Assembly (NCBI GenBank): GCA_041611095.1
Contig: JBFINP010000001.1
Coordinates: 62,001-126,000 of the forward strand
Direction: 5' to 3'
DNA: 64,000 bases
From: UBA6912 sp041611095
GTDB taxonomy: Bacteria > Actinomycetota > Acidimicrobiia > Spongiisociales > UBA5794
The translations under genes were made by a program, and so were the position numbers. Of this stretch, positions 15,973-24,318 are shown piece after piece; within the stretch, counting starts at the first letter, position 1, and each line of letters begins with the position of its first letter. The notes below the pieces were generated by a model that saw nothing but the letters and a program-made list of their open reading frames with translations, did no database searches and was not told where the DNA came from.

Positions 15973-17283
15973 ATGAGCATGCAGGGACCGAAGACTGCAG
16001 AATGGTTCGACCGGGCTTTTTCGGCCATGGTCAACGGAGTGTCCAGCGGCTGGCGGTATTGGGGCCGCGACGAGACGATCGTGATCGCCCGCGGCGACGG
16101 CGGTCACATCTACGACTCGGACGGCAAGCGATACGTCGACTTCCACTGCGGGTTCGGCCCGATCATCCTCGGGCACGGCGACCCGCATGTGGCGGGCGCG
16201 GTTTCCGAGGCTGCCGCATCCGGCACTACCTACGCCTTCACCCAGGAACGAGAGATCTTGGCTGCCGAGGCCGTCAAGCGCGCCGTGCCCTGGGTCGAGC
16301 AGCTTCGCTTCACCAACACCGGCACCGAGGCGACGATGCACGCCATCCGTCTCGCTCGTGGCTTCACCGGCCGCGATGTCGTGGTCAAGTTCGAAGGCAC
16401 CTACCACGGCGCCCACGACTACGTGATGTACTCGACACCGGGACGAGACGCCCGTGGCTTTGGTTCCCCGTTCCGGCCGCTGCCGATCCCGATGAGCTCG
16501 GGTATGCCGGACGTGATCACCACACTGATTCGCACGTTGCCCTTCAACGACCTCGACGTTGCAGGGCGCACCTTTGCCGACCATGGTCCGAGGATCGCTG
16601 CGGTGATCGTCGAGCCGATGCTCGGCAATGCCATGGGCATCATGCCGGCCGACGGCTTCCTCCAGGGGCTGCGCGAGCTGTGTGACGCTCATGGCACCCT
16701 TCTCATCTTCGACGAGGTCAAGACCGGCTTCCGCATCGCCACGGGCGGCGCCGCCGAAGTGTTCGGAGTGACGCCGGATATCTCGACCTTTGCGAAGGCG
16801 CTCGGCAACGGAGTCCCGGTCGCGGCCATAGCCGGACGGGGTCCCGTTCTCGAGGGGTGGGCACGAGGCGGCATCGTCCAGGCCGGCACCTACTCCGGCA
16901 ACGCCATCGCGGCGGCGGCTGCCCATGCGACGATCGACCGCCTACTGACCGGCGAGCCGATGGCCCAGCTCGTTCGGATCGGGACGGCCTTGATGGACGG
17001 GACCGCCAAGATCCTCGCCGATCGAGGAGTGCCGTCGACCGTCCAGGGGCACCCCGCGATGTTCGGCTTCTACTTCGGTGACGATCGGCCGTCGGACTAC
17101 CGCACGGCGGCCACGCACGATGCGGCGCTGTACGAGAGGCTCGTCATGGGCATGATCCGGCGCGGCGTGATGCCGAGCCCGGATGCGCTGGAGCCTTGGT
17201 TCCTGTGCGCTTCCCACGATGACGAGGACGTCGCCACCACCCTCCAGGTATTCGAAGAGGCCCTCGACGAGGCGTTGCGCTGA
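15973..17283 (+). CDS. Class III PLP aminotransferase (GSA-aminomutase-like)
   Basis: Fold-type I PLP enzyme of 436 residues. FTNTGTEATMHAIRLAR binds phosphate, IFDEVKTGF supplies the Asp (248) for the pyridine nitrogen, and Lys275 in STFAKALGNGVP should form the Schiff base. The pattern resembles glutamate-1-semialdehyde aminomutase more than GabT, but the catabolic neighbours argue for an amine or omega-amino acid transaminase rather than haem synthesis. It follows the oxidase gene and overlaps the TetR gene start by one base, so all three are probably one unit. Confidence 0.85.
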   Translation: MSMQGPKTAEWFDRAFSAMVNGVSSGWRYWGRDETIVIARGDGGHIYDSDGKRYVDFHCGFGPIILGHGDPHVAGAVSEAAASGTTYAFTQEREILAAEAVKRAVPWVEQLRFTNTGTEATMHAIRLARGFTGRDVVVKFEGTYHGAHDYVMYSTPGRDARGFGSPFRPLPIPMSSGMPDVITTLIRTLPFNDLDVAGRTFADHGPRIAAVIVEPMLGNAMGIMPADGFLQGLRELCDAHGTLLIFDEVKTGFRIATGGAAEVFGVTPDISTFAKALGNGVPVAAIAGRGPVLEGWARGGIVQAGTYSGNAIAAAAAHATIDRLLTGEPMAQLVRIGTALMDGTAKILADRGVPSTVQGHPAMFGFYFGDDRPSDYRTAATHDAALYERLVMGMIRRGVMPSPDALEPWFLCASHDDEDVATTLQVFEEALDEALR

Positions 17284-17858
17284 TGCCGATCCAGGTCGAC
17301 GTCCAGCAGCGTCGCACTGCGATCGCGGAGGCCACGTTCCGCGTTGCGGCCCGCAAGGGGCTGGGTGCGGTGACCATCCGATCGGTGGCCGCCGAGCTGG
17401 GTGCGTCGACGACGGTCATCACCAACTACCTGCCGACGAGGACGGAGCTGCTCGCCAATGCGATCGATCGGCTCGCCGACGAGTGGCTCGCCGAGCTCGA
17501 TGCGCTGAGTGGCGGCGACGACCCGGCCGCCGCCCTGGCGAACGTCATGGAGGCGGCCGTGAGCTGGGACGGCGACGAGCTGCTCCGCTGCCAGTTCTGG
17601 GTGGCCGTCCTCTCCGAGCCCGACCGAACGGCCGACGTGCAACAGCAGCTCATCGAGGCAGCCGAATCGGTCCGTCTCGTGCTCGAGAAGCTGGCCGAGC
17701 AATGTGGCCACCCGGACCCGGCTGGGGCGGCCGACCAGCTCTTCCTCTTCGCCCAGGGTGCGTTCGTGTCCATCGTCGAGGCGCCGACGCGGTGGACCGC
17801 CGAGCGGCTACGCACCGCAGCGCGTGCGATGGCCGTCGGGGTGGCCGCCACGGAGTGA
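17283..17858 (+). CDS. TetR-family transcriptional regulator
   Basis: DNA-binding repressor of 191 residues. The N-terminal helix-turn-helix spans about 12-55 (IAEATFRVAARKGLGAVTIR then VAAELGASTTVITNYL). The C-terminal ligand domain is alpha-helical and unassigned. Its ATG overlaps the aminotransferase stop (TGATG), so it is coupled to the oxidase-aminotransferase operon and probably regulates it and the divergent dehydrogenase gene through the inverted repeat at 14467-14488. Confidence 0.88.
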   Translation: MPIQVDVQQRRTAIAEATFRVAARKGLGAVTIRSVAAELGASTTVITNYLPTRTELLANAIDRLADEWLAELDALSGGDDPAAALANVMEAAVSWDGDELLRCQFWVAVLSEPDRTADVQQQLIEAAESVRLVLEKLAEQCGHPDPAGAADQLFLFAQGAFVSIVEAPTRWTAERLRTAARAMAVGVAATE

Positions 17859-17896
17859 CGGGCACGGCGGCGTCCCGCCGAAGCGTCCCAACGACG

Positions 17897-18379
17897 ATGA
17901 GAGGGCCGATCCGCAGCATCGCAATCGCCACGGCCATCACGCTCACCACAATGGCGTGCGCCTCGCAACCGTCGACCCCGGAGGCGAGCGGCGTCGCCAC
18001 AACGGCGATGAGCGTGGACCCGGCTGCAGTGCCGCCCTTCCCATTGGGGTCGGCGCAGGTCACGGTTGGCGGAACGGTGTACTCGTTCGCTCTGAACCGA
18101 TGTGAGGTGGCAGTGGACACCCTGATGGTCGACGGCACCGACGGGACGCGTTCGTTGACGATTCGCCATGCGAGCCCACCCACCCGCCAGCCGCCGGAAC
18201 CGGCCATGTCGGTCTTCGCCATCGAGAACGGAGAACGGCTGGAGGCTCCTCCGGCGTCGTTGGTCTTCGCCGTCTGCGACCCGACGACGGGAAGCGCCGA
18301 GGGCGAGGCGCCAGTCGCATCGGGCGGCGACGCCGAGCCGCAGATGGCCACGTTCTCCGTCCAGTGCGAGCGGCTGTGA
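17897..18379 (+). CDS. Hypothetical lipoprotein
   Basis: A 160-residue protein with a short signal peptide ending TTMACAS, a usable lipobox, and a Pro/Thr-rich linker. The body is small and mostly beta, with three further cysteines (NRCEVAVD, FAVCDPT, VQCERL). I recognise no family. It begins 38 bases after the TetR gene, and its link to amine use is not evident. ATG 17897 was chosen because the signal starts there. Confidence 0.65.
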   Translation: MRGPIRSIAIATAITLTTMACASQPSTPEASGVATTAMSVDPAAVPPFPLGSAQVTVGGTVYSFALNRCEVAVDTLMVDGTDGTRSLTIRHASPPTRQPPEPAMSVFAIENGERLEAPPASLVFAVCDPTTGSAEGEAPVASGGDAEPQMATFSVQCERL

Positions 18380-18386
18380 CGCCCGC

Positions 18387-18851
18387 TCAGTCTTGCAACA
18401 CGCCCGACCCGCGCACCACCGCCACGACGAGCTTGACCGACTCGACGACGATGGCGATGGCAACGCCGACGATGCAGATGTAGATGATCGCCCGGGTCGG
18501 CGTCTCCCAGTTGAAGTCATAGGGCGAGAAGTCGAATGGGAAGACCTGGAGGGTGCGAATGAACACAGCCATCGTGATCACCGCGAGGCCGATCTGGGTC
18601 AGTGACTTGAACCACTTGGCGTCATATGCGATGTACGCCAGATTCACGAGGATGCTCGCCACGAGCGACACCGTGACGATCGGCAGGAGCCGACCGAAGT
18701 CCTCGGTGAGGAACGGGGGCCACCCCCACTCCAGGAGGTTGTTGGCGACGTACAGCAGTGCGACGTTGACGGCCACCGCCACGGCGTAGCCGACCCGCTT
18801 GGCGGAAGGACCAACTCGAACCTCGATGTGGGTATCGCGGGCAAGCGTCAC
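18387..18851 (-). CDS. Hypothetical four-helix membrane protein
   Basis: 154 residues with four hydrophobic segments (about 20-40, 54-75, 85-103 and 120-147), a charged N-terminus and a short C-tail. No family recognised. It converges on the lipoprotein gene seven bases away. Upstream lies the hairpin repeat at 18920-18968. Confidence 0.65.
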   Translation of the reverse strand: MTLARDTHIEVRVGPSAKRVGYAVAVAVNVALLYVANNLLEWGWPPFLTEDFGRLLPIVTVSLVASILVNLAYIAYDAKWFKSLTQIGLAVITMAVFIRTLQVFPFDFSPYDFNWETPTRAIIYICIVGVAIAIVVESVKLVVAVVRGSGVLQD

Positions 18852-18919
18852 GGACGTCTCCTTGGTCGCTCAGCCCATCGGATCACGCCCCGGTTCGGTG
18901 CGCCAGGGCCGCTGGTCAC

Positions 18920-18968
18920 GTCGAGTGTGCTTGAACGCGTCGTAGTGACGCGTCCAAGCACACTCGAC
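18920..18968. repeat. 49-base hairpin repeat, copy 1
   Basis: Inverted repeat with 22-base arms and one mismatch: gtcgagtgtgcttg followed by aacgcgtc, loop gtagt, then gacgcgtccaagcacactcgac. It ends six bases before the stop of the beta-propeller gene and could terminate that gene. A related copy lies upstream of the same gene at 20494-20541, so it looks like a dispersed palindromic element as well. Confidence 0.7.
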
Positions 18969-18973
18969 ACACA

Positions 18974-20440
18974 TCAGCCGAACGCACGGTGCACGAACGC
19001 GGCGTACTCGGCGCGGGTCATCGTCGCATTCGGACAGAAGTGGCGGTTCGCCGGCGGGTCGCAGCCGCGAGTGATCCCTGCGTCGGCGATGCGGTCGATA
19101 TCGGAGGCGAAGATCGACCCATCGTCATCCTCGAAGTGATCCGCTGCCGGGGGTGGCAGCCGCAAGGCACGAGCGAATACGGCGGCTGCCTCGGCTCGCG
19201 TGATCCAGGCATTCGGGCAGGCTCGATCGTTCGCCGGAGGGTTGCAGCCGAGCACGATCTCGCCGGCGGCGGCGGCATCGAAGTCTTTCTCGAAGATGGA
19301 GTCGTCGTCGTCGACGAAGCGGTCGCCCTCCGCCGGGACCCGGAGGCCGAGGGCTCGCACGAGGATCGCCACCGCCTCTCCCCTCGTGATGCGCCGCCCG
19401 GGGCAGAAATGCAGCGCTCCCGGAGGGTCGCATCCTGCGGTCAGTCCGGCGTCGCTGAGCCAGGCGATGTCGGTCGAGAACGTGTGCTCGGCCGGCACGT
19501 CCACGAAGCCGGAAGGCGTCGGGAGTGGCTGCCACGCAATGTCGGCGATGAAATCGAATCCGGCCTCGAGAAAAGTGAGCTGACCCCCAGGGTTGAGGAT
19601 CCCTATGGCGCCTAGCGGCACGAGTGGGGTGAAGGCGATACGGCCGCCGTCCGGAGACCACGCCGGATGGAAGCCCTGCAACCCCGCATCGATCAACTCG
19701 GCGAGGGGAGTCTGGCCGGATCCGTCGAACGCCATCGTGGTGGTCGCACCGGGCACTCCCTCGTCGTCTCGGGACAGAAACACGATGGACTGGCCGTTGG
19801 GCGACCAATCAGGCTCGCTGCCGATGGCAAGAGACCTCAGCTCGAGGGTTGCGAGTTCTAGTGTCAGGATCGCCGTCGTGAGATCGCCGAAGAGCTCGAT
19901 GACGAGCAGGTCGCCCCGTGGCGACCAGCCGAGCGCCATGGGATCTCCCGGCTCCGTGATCTCCCCCAGCGCAGTCACTGCGCCACCTGCGACGTCTACG
20001 GTCTCGAGCGTCATCACGGGTCGATCCCACCTGATGAAGGCGATCACGTCGCCCTCCGGTGACCATGTGGGATGAACGAGGTGGACACCCTCGTCGGCGG
20101 CGACGAGCACCCGGATGTCGGAGCCGTCTGCGTTCATGGTCCACAGGTTCGTGGTGGTGCCATCTGGTTCCTCGGTGAGCGCCATGACGATCTGCTTGCC
20201 GTCAGGCGACCAGTCGATGCCTTGGGGGCTCTCGACGGCTACGGGGAGCCGCGTCGCTGCAGCGTTCACAGGATCGACGAGGTAGGCGCCGAACTCGCCG
20301 TCACGCTCGCCTACGACGAGGAGATGCCCGTTGATGCCGGGTTGCGAAGCCGCCACCGGTGCCTGAACCGAGAGACCGGCGGCCCCGATGGCCAGGGCTC
20401 CAAGGAACGACAGCCAGCGACGGATCGCCATTCGGATCAT
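18974..20440 (-). CDS. Secreted TolB-like beta-propeller protein with three SLH-like repeats
   Basis: About 488 residues: a signal peptide, then at least five TolB/PD40-type repeats (IDWSPDGKQIVMA, PTWSPEGDVIAF, LGWSPRGDLLVI, PDWSPNGQSIVF, PAWSPDGGRIAF), then three SLH-like repeats of about 55 residues at the C-terminus. Each SLH-like unit has a Cys pair in a GCDPP or GCNPP to FCP or ACP context, followed by ITRGEAVAILVRALGL-type helices. SLH units usually anchor to secondary cell-wall polymers, so a wall-attached propeller is likely. The start is uncertain: ATG 20440, ATG 20431 (better spaced from GGAG) or GTG 20449. A TACGCT box lies at 20451-20456. Confidence 0.8.
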   Translation of the reverse strand: MIRMAIRRWLSFLGALAIGAAGLSVQAPVAASQPGINGHLLVVGERDGEFGAYLVDPVNAAATRLPVAVESPQGIDWSPDGKQIVMALTEEPDGTTTNLWTMNADGSDIRVLVAADEGVHLVHPTWSPEGDVIAFIRWDRPVMTLETVDVAGGAVTALGEITEPGDPMALGWSPRGDLLVIELFGDLTTAILTLELATLELRSLAIGSEPDWSPNGQSIVFLSRDDEGVPGATTTMAFDGSGQTPLAELIDAGLQGFHPAWSPDGGRIAFTPLVPLGAIGILNPGGQLTFLEAGFDFIADIAWQPLPTPSGFVDVPAEHTFSTDIAWLSDAGLTAGCDPPGALHFCPGRRITRGEAVAILVRALGLRVPAEGDRFVDDDDSIFEKDFDAAAAGEIVLGCNPPANDRACPNAWITRAEAAAVFARALRLPPPAADHFEDDDGSIFASDIDRIADAGITRGCDPPANRHFCPNATMTRAEYAAFVHRAFG

Positions 20441-20493
20441 CTCCGACACCAGCGTACGAAGGGCGACGCTCGCGATCGAGGGCCGGAAGTCAT

Positions 20494-20541
20494 GTCGATT
20501 GTGCATGGACGCGTCACTATGACGCGACCAAGGACATCGAC
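20494..20541. repeat. 48-base hairpin repeat, copy 2
   Basis: Imperfect inverted repeat with the same plan as 18920-18968: gtcgattgtgcatg, gacgcgtc, loop actat, then gacgcgaccaaggacatcgac. Arms and spacing align with copy 1 over almost the whole length, with point changes in both arms. It lies between the beta-propeller gene's 5' end and the end of the GNAT gene. Confidence 0.65.
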
Positions 20542-20546
20542 TCAGC

Positions 20547-21179
20547 TCACCCCTCCGCCACGTAGTCCGGATTGGGCCAGACGATCAGGGCGGACCAGTT
20601 GTCGGTGGCCTCGTCGGTCAGGTAGTTCTCGAGGGCGGCTCGGATCTCGAAACCGTTGTCCAACTGGAAGGTGAGCGTGGCGTCGTAGATCTCGCGAGCC
20701 GCGACCTTGGCGAGGTACTCGTGGGCGCTCAACAGGTGCTTGTAGTCGGCGAAGTTGTGCAGGTGACCGCCGGCGATGATGCCCCGCTTGTTCGCCCTGC
20801 GCACGAGATCCTTGCGCAAGGCATAGAGCCGCCCGCCGATCCCCCGCCGGCGCCATTCGGGATGCACGACGATGTCGGTGCCGTAGTACCAGCCGCCGGC
20901 CGGATCGTGGTTGCCGCACTGGTGCTCCCCGGTGATCTCGACGATCGAGTGCTGGGGGTGGGCGAAATCGAAGTCGAGGTAGATCCCTGCGCCCTGCCCC
21001 ACGACCTCGTCCCCATCGAGACACACGAAGAACCCCTCCGGAAACGTGTGGGCGTAGGCCCTGATGTCCTCCTCGGACAACAGGTCGTCGGGATCGGCGT
21101 GGGGAAATGCGATGAGCTCCAGCTCGGCGCACTGCGGCGCCAGGTCCGCCGTCAGGTTGACGTAGCGCAGCTCGCTCAC
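20547..21179 (-). CDS. GNAT-family N-acetyltransferase
   Basis: Acetyl-CoA-dependent acyltransferase of 210 residues. Motif A is visible as DIVVHPEWRRRGIGGRLYALRKD (about 109-131), the pyrophosphate-binding loop. The C-terminal third is longer than in minimal GNATs. GTG 21179 overlaps the stop of the Ntn hydrolase gene as GTGA, so the two are made together. Between amine-catabolic genes, the acceptor is likely an amine or amino acid (inferred). Confidence 0.85.
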   Translation of the reverse strand: MSELRYVNLTADLAPQCAELELIAFPHADPDDLLSEEDIRAYAHTFPEGFFVCLDGDEVVGQGAGIYLDFDFAHPQHSIVEITGEHQCGNHDPAGGWYYGTDIVVHPEWRRRGIGGRLYALRKDLVRRANKRGIIAGGHLHNFADYKHLLSAHEYLAKVAAREIYDATLTFQLDNGFEIRAALENYLTDEATDNWSALIVWPNPDYVAEG

Positions 21180-22261
21180 GGGGTGGCCCTGCGCAACTGC
21201 GGGACATGGAAGCGCTCGTACTCGTTCTCCGAGGGGACGCCCCAGCACGCCCAGAAGTCACCTGTGGCAGGGCGCATGATGGCGGCGCCACACGACTCGT
21301 AGTCGAACGGTGGCTCGGGATGCCGGCAGATGCAGCGCTCGTCGCGCGTCAGTGCCATGAGCGTCTCCGCCGTGACCGGGCGCTCCGCCAGCAACTCGGG
21401 AGCATGCAGCAGGCGATCCACCGAGGACGTCTGCAACGCCTCGGGCCGCTCCCCTTCCACCGCCTGCGTCGCCGCAACGAGACAGTGGTTCGTGTGCGCC
21501 AGCGGCTCGGTGTCGAGCTCTTCGATGTACGTGACGGTGGGCATCGCCTCGATCGAGACGCCCCGTCCCTCCGCGGAGAAGATCAGGAAGTTGTGGCCGC
21601 CGGCGAGGCGGGCGTCGAGGACGCAGCGCACCGCGTCGTCGAAGCTCGTCTGGCGCAACGCCTTGCGGACGACGAATGGCCAGGTGACGCCGATGCGCCC
21701 GTCGCCCGAGGTGAGGTTGTTGATCCCGACGGCGATCCCTGCCTCGTTCATGCCGATCTGGCCAAGTGTGCCGACCGTGGTGAAGACGAGTGCCCGTGGC
21801 CCGCGCTCGGGCGCGACGTCGAGCATCACGATGTGCGGAGTCGCCGTGGCGTGCATGTCCCACGTCTGGGCGAGGAACCCTGAGCCCTCGGCCACCTCGT
21901 CGGGCACGATGACGGCCGTGCACGCATCCTCGACGAGGTCGCCGCCGGCCACGGCGCGCACGGTGTCGATGAAGTCGGTGTAGCCGCCGACGACGACCGC
22001 CTCGGCGGGCGAGATCCCCGCTGCGCTCGCCATCGCCGTCATCTCCTCGAACAGCGCGGCGTCATAGGCCTCGTGGGCCGGGAGCATGCGCTCGGCAATG
22101 GCGATCACCTCCTCCCGACCCAGCGCCGTGCCGTGAGGCGAGCGGGCGATCCGATCGTCGGCGTAGTCGCGGATCTCGGCGGCGAACCGTGCTCCATGCA
22201 CCTGGCCCATCGCCTTGGGAGAACCCGCCGCCGAGACGACGCGGATCGCCCGCCCTTTCAC
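21176..22261 (-). CDS. C45-type Ntn hydrolase / acyltransferase
   Basis: 361-residue member of the peptidase C45 family (isopenicillin-N acyltransferase-like). These proteins cut themselves to expose an N-terminal Cys that hydrolyses or transfers amides; the likely nucleophile is Cys114 in VEDACTAVIV. Other family features are GFLAQTWDMH, IGMNEAGIAVGINNL, LAGGHNFLIFS and HTNHCL. GTG 22261 overlaps the upstream aldehyde dehydrogenase stop, and its own stop overlaps the GNAT start, forming a tight three-gene unit. A role on N-acyl or gamma-glutamyl amines is inferred from context; beta-lactam chemistry is not implied. Confidence 0.85.
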   Translation of the reverse strand: MKGRAIRVVSAAGSPKAMGQVHGARFAAEIRDYADDRIARSPHGTALGREEVIAIAERMLPAHEAYDAALFEEMTAMASAAGISPAEAVVVGGYTDFIDTVRAVAGGDLVEDACTAVIVPDEVAEGSGFLAQTWDMHATATPHIVMLDVAPERGPRALVFTTVGTLGQIGMNEAGIAVGINNLTSGDGRIGVTWPFVVRKALRQTSFDDAVRCVLDARLAGGHNFLIFSAEGRGVSIEAMPTVTYIEELDTEPLAHTNHCLVAATQAVEGERPEALQTSSVDRLLHAPELLAERPVTAETLMALTRDERCICRHPEPPFDYESCGAAIMRPATGDFWACWGVPSENEYERFHVPQLRRATP

Positions 22262-23694
22262 GCCAATCCCCCGATGTACCGGGTCTTGGCCTCGACGTAC
22301 TCGTGGAGGCCCTCGAGCCCCGATTCCCGGCCCAGGCCGGACTGCTTCATCCCTCCGAAGGGGGCCTCCGGGCTGACCGGATACCAGTCGTTGACTCCCA
22401 CCAGGCCGAACTCGAGCGCATCAGAGACGCGGTAGGCGGTGCGCAGATCGCTCGTCCACACGAACGAGGCCAGCCCGTAGTCGACGGCATTGGCGAGCGC
22501 GATCGCCTCGTCCACGGTATCGAAGGGGATGATCGGCAGCACGGGCCCGAACACCTCCTCCGAGGCGGCCGGGGCATCGGCGGGCACGTCGGCCACGACG
22601 GTCGGCTTGTAGAAGTAGCCCGGCCCGTCGGGACGGGCTCCGCCGGTCACGAGTCGTGCACCGGCCTCGACGGAGGCGGTGACCATCTCCTCGACCCGAT
22701 CTCGCTGCGGGGCGTTGATGAGCGGCCCGATCGTGGTGTCGGGGTCGAGCCCGTTGCCGATGACCTCGCGGTCGGATGCGGCGGCCGCCGCCTTCGTGAA
22801 CTGGTCGACGATCGAGGAGTGCACGAGGAATCGCTGCGGTGCGATGCACACCTGGCCGCAGTTGCGGTACTTCGCGGTCACCCCACCGGCCGCAACCGCC
22901 TCGAGATCGTCGACATCGGGGAAGACGATCACCGGTGCGTTGCCGCCGAGCTCGAGCGCAAGCCTCGTCACGGTCTGCGAGGCACCGTCCATGAGCCTCT
23001 TCCCGACCCCCACCGACCCGGTGAACCCGATCTTGCGGACCCTGGGGTCGGCGAGCATGAGGTCGGCGATGGGCCCCGGATCGCCGTTGACGACGTTGAT
23101 CACACCCGGCGGCACTCCGGCGTCGTGGAGGGCGGCGCCGTACAGCATCGCCGATCGCGCCGTGAAGGCAGAGGGCCGGACGACGGCGGTGCAGCCGGCC
23201 GCCAGTGCAGACGACACCGCGCGATTGATGTTGTAGATCGGGAAGTTCCATGCCGTGATCACGGCCACCACGCCGAGCGGTGCGTAGGTCACGTCGATGC
23301 GGCGCCCCGGCACCCGCGCCGGGATGAGCCTCCCGCCGAGCCGCTTCGCCTCCTCGGCGGCGAAGACGAGATAGTTCGGCGCCGACAGCCACTCGGCGCG
23401 CGACTGCGCCAGCGGCTTGCCGGACTCCTCGGTCGTGATCCGCGCATAGTCGTCGGCGCGCTCGATCAGCAGCTCGGCGGCGCGCATCAGCGGCCCCGCC
23501 CGCTCGTACGGGGTCAGCGGGGCCCATGCCGCAAAGGCTTCGGCGGCGGCATCGACGGCAGCGGCGGCATCGACCGCACCGCCATAGGGGACCGTGTCGA
23601 CCGCTTCCTCGGTTGCCGGGTTGACGACCTCGCGCGTCGAACCATCGGACGCGCCGACCCACTCGCCTCCCACCAGCATGAGATGGCGGCTCAT
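22258..23694 (-). CDS. Aldehyde dehydrogenase (succinate-semialdehyde dehydrogenase-like)
   Basis: 478 residues of the SSADH/GabD-like branch. General base Glu248 in LALELGGNAP and nucleophile Cys283 in NCGQVCIAPQR. The usual cofactor Lys in the KPSE-type motif is replaced by Arg (VVRPSAFTA, Arg173), an uncommon change. First gene of a dehydrogenase-C45-GNAT operon and 13 bases after the Lrp gene stop. With the GabT-like aminotransferase at 24319 it would complete GABA to succinate. Confidence 0.88.
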   Translation of the reverse strand: MSRHLMLVGGEWVGASDGSTREVVNPATEEAVDTVPYGGAVDAAAAVDAAAEAFAAWAPLTPYERAGPLMRAAELLIERADDYARITTEESGKPLAQSRAEWLSAPNYLVFAAEEAKRLGGRLIPARVPGRRIDVTYAPLGVVAVITAWNFPIYNINRAVSSALAAGCTAVVRPSAFTARSAMLYGAALHDAGVPPGVINVVNGDPGPIADLMLADPRVRKIGFTGSVGVGKRLMDGASQTVTRLALELGGNAPVIVFPDVDDLEAVAAGGVTAKYRNCGQVCIAPQRFLVHSSIVDQFTKAAAAASDREVIGNGLDPDTTIGPLINAPQRDRVEEMVTASVEAGARLVTGGARPDGPGYFYKPTVVADVPADAPAASEEVFGPVLPIIPFDTVDEAIALANAVDYGLASFVWTSDLRTAYRVSDALEFGLVGVNDWYPVSPEAPFGGMKQSGLGRESGLEGLHEYVEAKTRYIGGLA

Positions 23695-23707
23695 CGCGAT
23701 CCTTGCT

Positions 23708-24202
23708 TCATCGTGTACCCCAGTCGTAGGTCTGTTTGACCAGCTCGATATACCCGAACACCTCCACGTCGCTCACCGGCTCGAGGCCCCGGATCCTGTT
23801 GACGGTCGCCAGCAGGTGCTCGTTCGTCTCGCACACGATCTCGAGCAGCATGTCGAACCTTCCGGTGGTGAGCACGACGTAATCGACCTCCTCGATGGCC
23901 GCGACCTCGGCGGCCACGGAATCGAGCGGCCCGGCCACTTTGACACCGAGCATGGCCTGGATCCCGAAGCCGAGGGTGAGGGGATCGGTCACGGCCACCA
24001 CCTGCATCACGCCTTGCTCGATGAGCTGGAGCACCCGTTGCCGCACCGCGGGTGCAGACAGGCCTACCAGGGGCCCCAGCTTCGAGTACGGCATCCGGCC
24101 GTCCTCCTGGAGCGCACGGATGATGCGCTTGTCGGTGGCGTCCAGCCGGACCGACACCGAGTCGTTCACGCCGTTCGCTGCTCGCATGGCTCGGTCCCGC
24201 AT
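23708..24202 (-). CDS. Lrp/AsnC-family transcriptional regulator
   Basis: 164-residue regulator: helix-turn-helix near 24-65 (LDATDKRIIRALQEDGRMPY then LSAPVRQRV-type recognition helix) and a RAM ligand domain (LTTGRFDMLLEIVC). It is divergent from the pot operon and cotranscribed with the dehydrogenase-C45-GNAT genes. I chose ATG 24202 because a TACGCT -10 box lies at 24234-24239 on the minus strand, downstream of the longer GTG start at 24262. Likely senses an amino acid such as GABA or glutamate (inferred). Confidence 0.85.
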   Translation of the reverse strand: MRDRAMRAANGVNDSVSVRLDATDKRIIRALQEDGRMPYSKLGPLVGLSAPAVRQRVLQLIEQGVMQVVAVTDPLTLGFGIQAMLGVKVAGPLDSVAAEVAAIEEVDYVVLTTGRFDMLLEIVCETNEHLLATVNRIRGLEPVSDVEVFGYIELVKQTYDWGTR

Positions 24203-24243
24203 ACCGTTTCCATTGTCGGAGACGTCGCTCAAGAGCGTATCAG

Positions 24244-24272
24244 TTGCAGCGGAATGCTGCACAAGTCATACT
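24244..24272 (+). promoter_or_regulatory. Promoter of the gabT-pot operon with operator-like repeat
   Basis: TTGCAG (24244-24249), a 17-base spacer, then CATACT (24267-24272) make a good vegetative promoter. The inverted repeat tgcagc (24245-24250) and gctgca (24256-24261) lies from the -35 into the spacer, and the divergent Lrp gene starts about 40 bases to the left. This placement suits control by the Lrp protein. Confidence 0.55.
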
Positions 24273-24318
24273 TTCGACAGCTCTACCGGGGGCAACAACT
24301 TCGTAATTGGAGGGATAC

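Noticed and set aside
21176..22261. Beta-lactam biosynthesis from the isopenicillin acyltransferase-like gene
   Set aside because: No other beta-lactam genes; the C45 family is broad and the neighbours are amine-catabolic.
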